From contig JARFJB010000663.1 of NCBI GenBank assembly GCA_036346205.1, positions 103,355-167,354 of the forward strand: a stretch of DNA of 64,000 nt, in the 5' to 3' direction. Both the position numbers and the translations under genes were made by a program. The notes below the pieces were generated by a model. The model worked only from the letters and a program-made list of their open reading frames with translations, had not been told where the DNA came from and searched no databases. Positions within the stretch are counted from its first letter, which is position 1. Every line of letters starts with the position of its first letter. This DNA comes from Vesta saturnalis (taxonomy: Eukaryota; Arthropoda; Insecta; Coleoptera; Lampyridae). Below are positions 24,826 to 35,600 of the stretch, in pieces.

Positions 24826-24860
24826 TATCACAGAAATACATCACAGAAATATATATCACA
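24826..24860 (-). promoter_or_regulatory. K-box cluster next to copy G ORF1 stop
   Basis: One perfect CTGTGATA (24826-24833), one CTGTGATG (24839-24846) and one ATGTGATA (24853-24860), the last three bases from the ORF1 TGA at 24864-24866. Confidence 0.6.
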
Positions 24861-24863
24861 TTT

Positions 24864-26047
24864 TCAAGTAGTCAAATTCTCATTTGAGGATTGACTATCC
24901 TGACGTGGCCTCCTAGGTCTACCTAGTTGCCAACCTCTTTTCTTCTGTGCCCTCTGAGAGGGGTGTATGAATACGGATTCTGGGTCTTCATCAATGGGTG
25001 GTGTAACTGAAAGTTCTCTTTTTTTTGATTTGGTACTTGCATCTTGTTCATAATTTTGTAATTCTGCATTTGTAGCGTGTACCATTTTTGGACTAAATAA
25101 TTCTAATTCTTCCTTTACTGTTTCGGAAATCAGAGTTTTTAATTCAGGGATGATTTCTTTTATTAGGTTTTTTGTTAGTAATTCGGTGCTTGACGCTGCT
25201 TGTGCAAATGATTTTCTCGAGGTCACCGGCGAGAGCTTAAGTTCTTCTTTTGCTTCAAAGTATGAGATTTTTTTCGTTACTCTAAGCTCTTGTATAGCCA
25301 TTTCTCTCTGATACATTGTGCAGTTTCTGGAAGGTGCCAGATGTGATCCTCCACAATTTATACATTTTATTGGTTCTTCGCATAGACTGTCTCCGTGCGG
25401 ACTTTTGCCACATGCACATATTTGTTCAGCAGTACACGACATTGCAGTATGACCAAACCTCTGACAACGGAAACATCGAACCGGAGGAGGAATATATTCT
25501 CTCACTCGAAGAGGATATATTCCACCTATAATTTTTTGAGGCAATATAGGCGTGTCAAATGTTAAAATATGATTTGGTGTATCTACCAGCTGACCATTTT
25601 TACGTGTTTTTATACGTCAAACCTCAATTACTCTTTCGTTCTGTAAGCCTTCTACTATTTCGTCAATGCTGCAATTTAAAAAGTCCGAACAGTACACTAC
25701 CCCTTTAGAGTAGTTCAGTGTCTAATGTCGGCGAATCTCTTAATAGCCAGTAGTCTTTTAGATTGTGGGTTTGATATTGTTTCAACCAATAAACCGTCTT
25801 TCACTCTCCGAATACTCCTCGTGTTTCCAATGAGACCAAACATAGTTTTTGCGATTAAAAATGGAGAAACTTTCAAGAAATCTCCTTCAACTTTCTTTAC
25901 AAGAAGGAACCGAGGCAAATCAGCCATCTTTTCCTTGCTTGCTTTTGTTGAAGCCAAATGTTCACTCCCAGGTAACGAAGCTTTTTTACGCTGTCCTCCG
26001 TCAACGCTCATTTTGGAGGATGAGTCCTCAGCATTTTGGAAATCCAT
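24864..26047 (-). pseudogene. Copy G ORF1 relic (CCHC gag-like protein)
   Basis: The N-terminal frame (25715-26047) has E-D-S-S-S-K-M, R-F-L-L-V-K-K-V-E-G-D-F and S-P-F-L-I. It stops near 25720, and the middle domain (about 25550-25715) is in other frames. The C-terminal half is open over 24864-25544. Its knuckles are C-F-R-C-Q-R-F-G-H-T-A-M-S-C, C-A-C-G-K-S-P-H-G-D-S-L-C and C-I-N-C-G-G-S-H-L-A-P-S-R-N-C. A helical charged region follows, then the basic end K-K-R-G-W-Q-L-G-R-P-R-R-P-R. The role expected from the family is RNA binding and RNP assembly. Confidence 0.85.
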
Positions 26048-26189
26048 ATAATGCAACAATAATGTTCACTCCGCAAGCCCTCCACGGAGCCTCAGATGGG
26101 ACGACAGTGACCGTAGCAATCCTAAAGTGTCTTGCCAACGTTGATTCAAAGAAAGGTCTAAAGAAAAGTATAGTTATTGAAGGGGTTTC

Positions 26190-26290
26190 GGACAATTCGC
26201 CCCCCACAATTCGCCCCTGGACAATTCGCCCCGCACAATTCGCCCCCGCACAATTCGCGCCCGAACAATTCGCCCCCGCACAATTCGCCC
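26190..26290. repeat. GGGGCGAATTGT minisatellite-like left end array of the MULE
   Basis: About seven direct units of the type ACAATTCGCCCC with short variable spacers; the complementary array is at about 26885-26978. The pseudo-protein that can be read through it has no meaning. Confidence 0.9.
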
Positions 26291-26650
26291 CCGCATTTAA
26301 AATTGTAAAAGAAGTCAAAACTAATCACCGTTTAAAATTTATTTTATTTATTTATTTAATAATGACTTATGATCAAACCAACATAACAAAAATTACTCAC
26401 TCTCTGGTATTTATAATAATAGAAATTAACAACTTAACAAAAAATATGGAAATACCTTAAGCAATGAAATTAAAAGAAATATTTTTTTATTACCTACCTA
26501 CTTTCGAGTAATTGTAATTAGAAATAACAGCATTACGTAGTAATTAATGGTAGTTTAGATAATCAGATAATAATTAAAATAGATATCACCAAGCAAAAGG
26601 ATTAAAAGAAATATTTTTTTATTACCTACCTAAACAATTACCAATTAAAC

Positions 26651-26794
26651 CAATTTAGAGCCGCAGCACCGGCACCCAGGCAACATAAAACTTATGCTGC
26701 TGTGGCTGAACGCTTAAGACGCGTAGTTTTAGATTACCAAAACAGGTATTCCTTAGATGTTTTGCGAGGAATCGCGCATAATCTTGCCTTTTAA
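26651..26794 (+). pseudogene. MULE transposase C-terminal remnant
   Basis: About 47 codons end at a TAA (26792-26794). They contain T-Y-A-A-V-A-E-R-L-R-R-V-V, then D-Y-Q-N-R and L-R-G-I-A-H-N-L. From knowledge of insect MULE (FLYWCH/MULE-domain) transposases, D-Y-L-R-G-I-A-H-N-L is a typical C-terminal signature. The DDE catalytic core is absent, so the element is non-autonomous. Confidence 0.6.
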
Positions 26795-27350
26795 ATGTTT
26801 AATTAAGTAGTTTTTAAATTTTTTTTACATTTTCATAATAAATAAATATTACTTTTGTGGTTTACATTTTTCTCTTTATACAGTGCGAGGGCGAATTGTC
26901 CTCAGGGGCGATTTGTCCGGGGGCGAATTGTGGGGGGCCAATTATCCAGGGGCGAATTGTGGGGAGCGAATTGTCCTAAAAGCTTATTGAAGATAAGGAG
27001 TAGGAAAATAGTTAAAGATAGAAGGAAGTATGAGAACTATAAAATCAACAAGCCGATTGATCTCCTGTGGCTAGCAGAAAACCACCCGTCTACAGTGAAG
27101 CCGGGACCAGAGCAGCGTGTTGGGTGGACACTCCTCACCCTCAACTGCCAGGATCCCCTTTTCCCCCTTACGGGACGCCACGCATGGCAAACGCGTAGGT
27201 CCATAGATCGCCTCTTACGATCCCCAGGACGGGCGAGGGACAATTCTTCCCCCGAGTCCACAGGGGACAAAAAACAATAGGCAAGGACCAAGACAACCAA
27301 ACAAGACGAGGACGGACGACATGCGACCAGCGTTAACGTTACCCGGGGAG

Positions 27351-27369
27351 TACCACGTGGAGGTGCTGG
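27351..27369 (-). other. 5' leader hairpin of copy G
   Basis: TACCACGTGGAGGTGCTGG contains CACGTG, and its GTACCAC/GTGGAGGTGC arms can pair imperfectly. It is the counterpart of 8345-8363 in copy C. Confidence 0.4.
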
Positions 27370-27390
27370 TTCGACTTTACTCCCCTGTTG

Positions 27391-27412
27391 TTATTATTAT
27401 TTTTTTTTTTTT
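27391..27412. repeat. TTATTATTAT plus T12: 3' tail of copy H
   Basis: This is the (TAA)n/poly(A) tail of copy H in minus orientation, directly abutting the 5' end of copy G. Confidence 0.9.
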
Positions 27413-27502
27413 GGAGGAGGGAAAATCCTTTATGGACAACACACTGATTGCGGTGATAGTGTGGGAGTCTCCACACTGGCATACCCACTAAAACCCCTCC
27501 TC

Positions 27503-27532
27503 GGTGCATCAGCTGCTGAGGCTATTAGCACC
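27503..27532 (-). other. 3' UTR hairpin of copy H
   Basis: GGTGC at 27503-27507 pairs with GCACC at 27528-27532, and a TCAGC/GCTGA pair extends the structure inside. It is about 90 bases from the 3' tail. Equivalents are at 4402-4431 and 43333-43362. Confidence 0.55.
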
Positions 27533-27705
27533 ATACCCTGTACTTATGCGAACTGAACATTAAATGAAAAAAGGTGTATAGATGAGTAACAAAAATCCAG
27601 TAAAACAATGCACAGGTAGGTATATTAAGCTTTATACATAACCATAGGCTTCACCTCTATAGTTGGTCAATCAAGTGGGTTGCCTTTAAAAAGTTTAACG
27701 TTTTA

Positions 27706-30700
27706 CTAATTTTTCTTTTGTTTCAGGTTTTCAGCATAGCTGTTTTGGAGATCCCAGATCCTTCTCTGTTCGGAATACGTTGGACACTCGCATACTATGT
27801 GAGTAGTGCTTAGCGGAGTTTGACACTCGTCGCACATGGGTGGCTGTTCCCCACTTAACAAGTGTTTATGTGTGAGCGCCGTATGTCCTATTCTTAGCCT
27901 ATGCACCATAATTGCCTCTCTTCTTGTTAGGCCCGTTACCTCGTATCCTATCTTTACTTCTGGTTTTATGGATCGAAGTACGGTGTTATTTTGGTCCCAG
28001 GATTGCTGCCACTGTGTTGTGATCATTTTCTTTATAGCAATCTTTGTTAGGAATTGATTTTGCTCATGTCCCTCTACTACCATTTCATAATTTACCCTTT
28101 CTAAATATTCTTTTACCCTTATGGAAAACGGTCGAGTAATTGTTGGTCTGCTTTCATATAGGTTATCGGCCTCTACAAGTAACTGGTTGTTGGGGTTACT
28201 TGGTGTAGACTTTAGTCTCGTTACATACGTCAACATCAGCATATTTCTCCTGAGGTTTAAGGGAATCATGCCTGATTCGCAGTGGAGGCTGCTAACAGGG
28301 CTGGTTGGAAAAGCACCTATTCCGTATCTAATGCCTAAGCGATGTACGACATCTAGTTTGCGTATTATGCTCTTCCGAGCCGATGAGTAGACTATTGAGC
28401 CATATTCTAGTCTCGACAGGATCAGACTTTGATATATGTTGAGCAGACTCTTGGGATCGGCTCCCCATTTGGTGTGTGCAAGGCATTTCACCAAGTTCAT
28501 TTTGGCTTTGCACTTACTAACTAGAGCATTAACATGCTGCCCCCACGTAAGCTTCCTATCGAATATCAGGCCAAGGAATTTGGCATTGTCGGAGCAAGTT
28601 ATAAGGATCCCGTTCAGGTACAGGAGCGGATCGTAGTGCGGTCTTCTCAGCCTGCAGAAATGGACGCATTGCGTTTTTTCATCCGAGAACTGGAATCCGA
28701 CTCTTGTTGTAGCGGTTGTTATTTCATCTATCGCTGTCTGCATCTGCCCTACAGCTGCTCCAATAGTTTTTCCCGTTGTCAGGAAGGCCACGTCATCTAC
28801 GTACATATACTTTGCTACCGCACAGTCAACGCCTTTGCAGATTTCGTTGATGGCAATGGCAAAGAGGGTACAGCTTAGGGTAGAACCCTGTGGTACGCCG
28901 TTTTCAAGTCCTTTTTCTACGGACAGTGTGTTTCCAACACGCAATCTCAACCTCCTATTACTAAGGAATGATTTGATGAACAACGCCATGTTACCTCTGA
29001 TCTAATATTTTCGTAAATTTCGCATGATACCCTGTCTCCAGGTCATATCATACGCACCTTTTATGTCGAAGAAAACAGCTACTGCATGCTCCCTCTTTCG
29101 AAAGGCTTCTTGGATGCGGTACTCTAGCCCCACCAGATGATGGGTGGTGGACCTGCCTTTCCTAAAGCCGGTCTGATATTCAACGAGTATGTTGTTCTCC
29201 TCCAGGTACTTTTGAAGCCGCGCGTTTACCATCTTCTCCAGTAGTTTACCCATACAGCAAGTAAGACTAATAGGCCTATAACTACTGGGGACCATGGGAT
29301 TTCTTCCTGGCTTAAGAATAGGGATAACAATGGCGCTCCTCCATTCCTCAGGGTATGTACCACTTAGCCAAAGCGTATTGTATAAGCTTAGCAATACTCT
29401 TTTCATGTCGCACGTTAGATGCTTAAGCATTTCGTTGGATATCATGTCACTGCCGGGTGCTGATAGTTTGAGGGCATCAATCGCTGTATCAAGGTCCGTC
29501 ATCGTAAAGGCTAAGTTGTAGCAGAGTTCTTGAGTATCACTGAAGTCGAGTCCGGTTTCGTGCAGGGGCAAACTGTCTCTAAAAGTTTGGGTGTAGTTGT
29601 CAGGGCTACTTACACTAGCAAAGTAATGAGCAAGAACATTTGCAATTTGGCCATTGTCCTCTACAATGTTTCCGTCGGACGTCTTTATACTAGTAAGTGT
29701 TCTACGTTTGCCATCCATGCCGCTAACCTTCCTCCATACTTCTCGTACGTCGGACGTTGGTGTTATAGTTGACGTGTAGTGGTTCCACAAATCGCGCTTA
29801 CATTTCAATACCACTCGTCTGCACTCTGCCCTCAGCCTTTTGAAAGTTACCAGGTTTTCCATGGTGGGGGTTCTTCGGAATCTGTTGAAGGCAGATTTCC
29901 TGTCCCTGATAGCTTGGCTGACATCGCCGTTCCACCATGGGACAGAACGCCTTGGAAGCTTGCCTTTGGTAAGTGGAATGCTTACCTCGGCAGCTTTCAT
30001 GATAGCATTGGTGATTGAACTTACGTCTACGCTATCGGGTGCGCGCAAGTTGAACAAGAATCGTTCCCAGTCTGCCTTGGCTGTATTCCATCTCTTCGCA
30101 GTGTTTTGCACCGGGATCGGGATGCATGTCTCTACGACGATAGGGAAGTGGTCGCTATTGTGTAAATCCTCTATTGTTCGCCAAGTAACACGTGTTGCTA
30201 AGCAACTAGACACGATAGTTAGGTCTATGGCTTCTACGGTATTGGAAATGGTATTGAAGCTAGTTGGCTCGCCTGTATTGAATAAGACCAGATCATCTGT
30301 CTCCAGCCACCCCTCTATCACACGTCCTCTTGAATCGGTTTTCCGCGATCCCCATTGCAGATTGTGTGCGTTGAAGTCGCCCATCAACATCAGCGGCTTT
30401 GGTAGCTGACGTACAACTTCTTCGAGATCTTGTACGGTCCAGTTGTATTCAGGCAAGTATATACTGGCAAGGGTGAACTTAAGCTTACCGCCTATGGCGA
30501 CTGCCAGCACCTGTAGTTGGCTAGTGATAGGTAATCTATCATATATTACATCGCTTCTCATCAGTATAGCTACTCCTCCCCTGCCTCTCTGGCGCAACTG
30601 CGGTTCTTTTCGTTCCACATTGTACCCTCTAAGAACGTATGGTTGTTCCTGTCTGAGATGAGTCTCTTGGATACACAAGCACATTGGATTGTGCGCTTGT

Positions 30701-30768
30701 ATAAGGAGCTTAACGTTGCAATACTTTGAAATAATCCCTCGAATGTTCCATTGAAGGATTTTATCCAT
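27706..30768 (-). pseudogene. Copy H ORF2: APE endonuclease-RT, one in-frame stop
   Basis: About 1,020 codons from M-D-K-I-L-Q-W-N-I-R-G (30768) to 27706, in one frame except for a TAG at 29002-29004 in the RT. The endonuclease (residues about 1-225) has Q-E-T-H-L, G-D-F-N-A-H-N and S-D-H-F-P-I intact. After the P-W-W-N linker comes the RT, with S-Y-R-P-I-S-L-T-C, F-R-K-G-R-S-T, F-F-D-I-K-G-A-Y-D, V-P-Q-G-S-T-L-S and Y-V-D-D. The C-terminus has R-L-R-I-G-H and C-D-E-C...L-S-T-T-H-I-V-C-E-C. No RNase H lies between. The protein would nick target DNA and copy the LINE RNA. An upstream in-frame ATG at 30861 is less likely because Q-W-N sits at the start in all relatives. Confidence 0.93.
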
Positions 30769-30896
30769 TGATATGATAGATAATTCATTAAATAAGACAA
30801 AACAGTTAAAAGAGCACATATATAAATAAATAAACACGTAAGTATATGAAACAAAGGACAAACAGGTGATTAGACAAACGATGCTTTACTCAAAAA

Positions 30897-30929
30897 TATC
30901 ACAGATGGTTATCACTAATTTTATCACAG
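30897..30929 (-). promoter_or_regulatory. K-box pair next to copy H ORF1 stop
   Basis: Perfect CTGTGATA at 30897-30904 and 30922-30929 (plus strand TATCACAG), with a TTAGTGATAA between them. The ORF1 stop is at 30932-30934, so the first motif in the RNA starts two bases after the stop. Confidence 0.7.
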
Positions 30930-30931
30930 AC

Positions 30932-32189
30932 TTACGACTTTTGTGATCCCCCACCAGCGGATTGCTGGGAGGTCACATCCGGCGTCTTGGGTGGCAGTCG
31001 GGGTCTCCCCTTTTGCCATCCTTTCTTTTCTTTTCTGCTGCAAGAGAGATCCTCGATACGGTCGGAAGCAGACGTCTCACTTATAGTGGACGCGCTCCGT
31101 ACTCTCTTCTCGGCTTCTACTACCGCCAGCGCAGATTTAGAGCTGCATTCCGACTCGGCTCGAGCACGCTGTATTTTGGGGATCACGGATACACTGGGCT
31201 CTCCAGTTTTTGCTTTTGGTGTCGTCTCCTTAGGGATAACGAATTCATTTTTTAATGCTTTCACCAATTCCGGAATCAGCTCCTTTACCAAGAGACCGAC
31301 TTCCGGTTTCCTTATTGCCATCTGGGCATATGATATGCCCTGTATAGGGGTACGCGCCACTACCAATTTCTTTGCATCAAAATAGCTTAGGTTGTCCTTT
31401 GCTTTCAGTTCCTGGATGGAAACCTCCTGCTTATACACAGGACATACCTGTGAACGCGCAGAGTGGTTGCCTCCACAATTCACACATTTGAGTGGCTCCT
31501 CACAAGGGAGTCCTTCATGCATCGATTTTCCGCATATGCATACTTGTTCTGATGTACATCTAATGGATGTATGGCCATACTTATGGCACTTAAAGCACCT
31601 TAACGGAGCTGGAACGTACAACCGTACTTCTAGTGAATAAAAAGCGACCTTTATCTTTTTGGGCAAAACCGACGTATCGAAAGTAAGAACGTGGTTTGGT
31701 GTGTCTTTTAATATGCCGTCCCTTCGCGTCTTTAATCGTTGTACCTCAATCACTTTGATCTGCCATTTCCTTCATTATCTCCTCTTCTGTGCAGTTAAGC
31801 AAGTCTGGACAGAAGATAACACCTCGTGACCTATTCATCGTGCTATGAGGCACGATATCTACAAGCAGTCCCATAAAGATGTTAGTATTCTGTATGAATT
31901 TGGACTGTTTCTCTGTTCGTGTTTCTATCAGTATCCCATCCTTTACCTTTTTGACCATCTTCAAGTCTCCAAATACACTATACAACGCATTGCTTATCAA
32001 GAATGGACTCACCTTGTCAAAGTTGAGCCCATCTTTTCTCTTAACGACCAGATACCGGGATGAACCCGTCACTTGGCTCGCCATCCTACCATCGACAACA
32101 GGGGTTTGGGGGTTACTCAGCGATAGCGGTGCCCCAACCGCTCCCATTTCAGAGGATGGGTCCTCTTGTTAAAATAGGAAAACGTCCAT
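30932..32189 (-). pseudogene. Copy H ORF1: CCHC gag-like protein, one frameshift
   Basis: The conserved start is ATG 32189-32187 after CGTGGGAACAAC, but an early TAA follows; the next in-frame Met (32147) opens a frame to 31746. One frameshift near 31750, within M-A-D-Q-K-V-I-E-V, joins it to 30932-31753. The two N-terminal domains contain Y-L-V-V-K-R-K-D-G and S-R-G-V-I-F-C-P-D-L-L-N-C. The knuckles are C-F-K-C-H-K-Y-G-H-T-S-I-R-C, C-I-C-G-K-S-M-H-E-G-L-P-C and C-V-N-C-G-G-N-H-S-A-R-S-Q-V-C. A charged region and the K-K-G-W-Q-K-G-R-P-R-L-P-P tail follow. The expected role is RNA binding. Confidence 0.9.
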
Positions 32190-32591
32190 GTTGTTCCCAC
32201 GAAATTGGAAGAAATGTATGTCCACTGCAGCAGTGCTCCATACTACAGTAAGGCTATATACAACGAAGTTCGCCATTTTCTTCGAGGTTTGGTCGCTAGC
32301 GACTGGTCTACCCCCAGCCATTCATCCCCTCGGCACGGCCAACCTTGGGATTAGGTTATTTTTTATAGTGGTTCCCTTCCACGCGGTCCGGGCGATTAAG
32401 CCAAGATCCCCGGTCCTCAGAGGGCTGCGTACACCAGGCAAAAAAAAGTGTGACCCTGGTGGTCGTTGCAGCCTCTTACAGATTACGGTTTCTTACACTC
32501 TGATGGTCGAGTGTAAGCCTCTCTCGTTTGCCATGATAAACATGTTGCCCAGGGAGCACCAACGTGGAGGTGAGAGTAGGATTTTGCCCCC

Positions 32592-32620
32592 TATTATTAT
32601 TTTTTTTTTGTGTGTGTGTG
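32592..32620. repeat. TTATTATT, T-run and (GT)n: 3' tail of copy I
   Basis: TATTATTAT then nine T residues then about six GT units. It is the 3' end of copy I in minus orientation, abutting the leader of copy H. Confidence 0.85.
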
Positions 32621-32673
32621 TAGCGTCGGCTGCTAGGCCATTAGCTATTCTAACATGCGACGTCAGAAGTCAG

Positions 32674-35600
32674 TTATAATTCTTTAAATAGATCAATTTT
32701 CTTTATACACTCTATTAAAATGTGAATTTTTGTTACGGTATCTTCGAAGATTTTGAAGTACGTTTTTCCAACGTTTAGTTCTTTTCTAGAATTTTCGTAT
32801 AATGGACACTCTAACAGTATGTGCCGAATTGTTAATTGCACATCACATAGAACACATTTCCGCATTCTACTAAAGCCTAATAGGTGTATATGAGTTAGTC
32901 TGGTGTGCCCTATTCTAGTTCTGGTGAGTACTATCTCTTCTCTTCTTGTTAGGTGGTGATTACTGTTTCTACGAGTTATTTCAATCTTGATCTGCCTTAA
33001 TGCTGTTTTTGAGTTATCCCATTCGCTTTGCCATATCTAATTAACCATAGATTTTATAAATTTCTTGCAGTCACTAGGTTGAACAGGTATATTATCATGT
33101 GTGGCTTGAGATGTTCCCATACGAGCCGCCATATCAGCACACTCATTACTGGGTATACCCTTGTGCCCTGGTATCCACATTATAGTGACGTGTTTGTTGT
33201 TTGTATGGAGTGTATGTAGTAATTCTTTGACCATGTTTAAGAGGGGGTCGACATTTGGTTCGCTATTCATTAAAGCTGTTATCACACTGAATGAATCGGT
33301 ACAAATAAGGCAAGCGCGTATGTTATTATGGTTTGTGTATAAAAGAGCTTGCCACATACCATACAGTTCGGCGGTGTATATACTTGACATCCCATTCAGT
33401 TTCCAATAGTGGCTCTTATTATCGGTGTGTATAGCACTACCTACCCCGTGATCAGTTTTGGACCCATCCGTATACACTATGGCATCGTATCTAAATTTAT
33501 CAATTATAGAAAAAAACTCCTTCCTGTACACTTCATTAGCGGTTTCTTGTTTTCTATATTTTATAAGGTCTGTTTGAAATGTTACCTTCGGTGCATTCCA
33601 GGGGGGATATTCAAGTACTTTCCGCGTCAATAATGTAGGTACGGTAATATTTAGCTCTCGCGCTTTCTCTATACCTCGAATAATACATGGTCTGGTTGTT
33701 GTCGGCCTGCTTCTATATTGTGCTTGGTTTTCTTTATTGTGTATTATGTCATGATTCAGATGATTAGGTAGGGATAGTATTTTTACCAAGTAGTTAAATA
33801 TTAACTGCAATCTACGCAATTTTAATGTTGGAACACCAGAACCAGCGTGTATGGATTCGATAAGGCTGGTACGGAATGCACCGATTGCCATTCTAATTCC
33901 AGTAACATGGACCTTGTCTAGTTTTTTTAAGTGGAAAGGACGAGCAGAAGAATAAATTGTTGAGCCGTAGTCAATAGTAGACAGCACGAAGGACTTATAA
34001 AACTTCAGTAATGTTTCTCTGTCGGCACCCCAGGTGATATTAGACAGACATTTAATAATATTAAGTTGTTTTTTTGATTTAGCTTCTAACATTTCGATAT
34101 GTTCTTTAAAATATAGGTGACAATCAAAAATAATTCCAAGAATTTTAATAATTCTCTGAAATTCAATTTTATTTCCATGTATGTATAAAGTCGGGTCGTA
34201 ATGCTCATGTCTAAGCCTGCAGAAGTGTATGGCTTTCGTTTTTGTTAAGGAGAACTGAAAACCTATACTTTTCGCTTTTTGTACTATATCAGAAATACCA
34301 TTTTGCAATTCTTCTTGCAGTTCTTCTACATTTTCTGACCTTCCAAATACAATTAAGTCGTCTACGTATAAACAAACATGCAGGGGGGGTTTTACTACTG
34401 CCGCGAGTTCATTCACTGCGATTAGAAACAGGGTGCAGCTTAATACTGACCCCTGCGGTATTCGGTTCTCAGTATATTTGAAAGATAAGAGTGTTGTACC
34501 TATCCTTGTTCTAAAAGTTCGATTCGATAGGAAACTCTTAATAATCGAAGGCAGGTTACCCCTTAACCTCCATTCATATAACGTTTTAATAATGTTGTGC
34601 CTCCATATGAGGTCATATGCTTTTTGCAGGTCAAAACACACTGCCACCATGTGTTGTCGTTGCAAGAAAATGTTTTGTATATTATTTTCAAGATACGTCA
34701 ATAGATCTACCGTGGAATGGAATTTGCGGAAGCCTGTTTGCCGTTTTGAAAGTAGTAGTTCAGACTCTAGATACCACATTAACCTATCATTAATCATCCT
34801 CTCCATGATCTTACTTAAACAAGAGGTAAGAGATATTGGGCGGTAGTTTGCAGGTAAGGTGATGTCTTTGCCAGGTTTAAGAATAGGAACTATTATTGTT
34901 TGTCGCCAAGTTTCCGGATAAACACCAGTTTGAAATATTCTATTGTATATATCTAATAGTTTTTGTTTTTCTGGTGTAGGTAAATTTCATATCATCGCAT
35001 AATGAATATTATCTGGACCTGGAGACGAATTTTTTGATTTCTCCAAGGCTCTTTTTAATTCTTCAGATGTAAAAGGTACATTATATGCGCAGTTTTCTTC
35101 TCGCTTAAAATCTATTTCACTTTCGGATTGTTTCTTTTTTAGATTAAAAGCTTCACTGTAGTACTGTGAACTGCAGACAGAATAGAAATGTTCCGCGAAA
35201 GCCTCCACGATTTGATTCTGTTCTGTGAGATCATCGTTTTTGTATCTGAGTAACCTTGACGGTTTTTTGTGTTTTTTTCCAGCAATATTTTTAACCTTCT
35301 TCCAAACGTCAGATATTGAAGTGTTACAGTTAATGGATGACACGTAATTCTGCCATGAGGTCCTCTTGCTTTGGTTAATAACCTTTCTTGAGATCGATGA
35401 GCTTTTTAAACTCAATAAGGTTAAGTTGAGTTTGATTTCTTTTAAAATTTGCAACTTTCTTTTTTGTTCGGATTGCATTTCTAACTTCAGCGTTCCACCA
35501 AGGGACGATAGAGGTTTTAAAGGTTTCGCTCGTTTGAGGGATACATCTCTCAGCTACGCTTATGATATTTTCAGTGAAGTTTTTAACTTGGTCTTCGACA

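Larger units (their letters stand above)
26183..26983 (+). mobile_element. MULE-type DNA transposon derivative, 801 bp, with 9-bp target duplication
   Basis: It is flanked by TTATTGAAG at 26174-26182 and 26984-26992. The ends are imperfect inverted repeats: GGGTTTCGGACAATTCGC on the left, and on the right the complement of GCTTTTAGGACAATTCGC. Inside each end is an array of CCCC(G)CACAATTCGCC units (left about 26190-26290) and their complement (right about 26885-26978). A reading-frame remnant of a MULE transposase C-terminus lies inside. A 9-bp duplication and long subterminal repeats fit Mutator-like elements. It interrupts the copy G leader, so it is younger than copy G. Confidence 0.85.
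21461..27390 (-). mobile_element. LINE copy G, near full length (about 5.1 kb plus an 0.8-kb MULE insertion)
   Basis: It contains ORF2 (21596-24695), a spacer with K boxes, ORF1 (24864-26047) and a leader (26048-27390) interrupted by the MULE derivative at 26183-26983. Its 5' terminal block (ACCACGTGGAGGTGCTGG at 27352-27369) abuts the TTATTATTATTTT tail of copy H at 27391. The leader is of the copy A type, not the F/I/J/N type. It lacks RNase H. Confidence 0.87.
27391..32591 (-). mobile_element. LINE copy H, full length (about 5.2 kb) and best preserved
   Basis: From 5' to 3' (right to left): leader 32190-32591; ORF1 32189-30932 with one frameshift; spacer with two K boxes; ORF2 30768-27706 with one in-frame TAG; a 3' UTR of about 290 bases with a GGTGC/GCACC hairpin; and a tail. 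All endonuclease and RT catalytic residues are present. With two visible lesions in over 4 kb of coding sequence it is the youngest-looking copy. It lacks RNase H. Its 5' end abuts the tail of copy I. Confidence 0.92.

Noticed and set aside
26190..26290. CRISPR-like array
   Set aside because: Units are 12-14 bases with trivial spacers, mirrored at the other end of a transposon with a 9-bp target duplication, in eukaryotic DNA.
26028..26318. Repetitive Gly-Ala-Asn-Cys reading frame and similar frames at 26855-27280
   Set aside because: They come from the GGGGCGAATTGT end arrays of the MULE read as protein; no start context and no known family.
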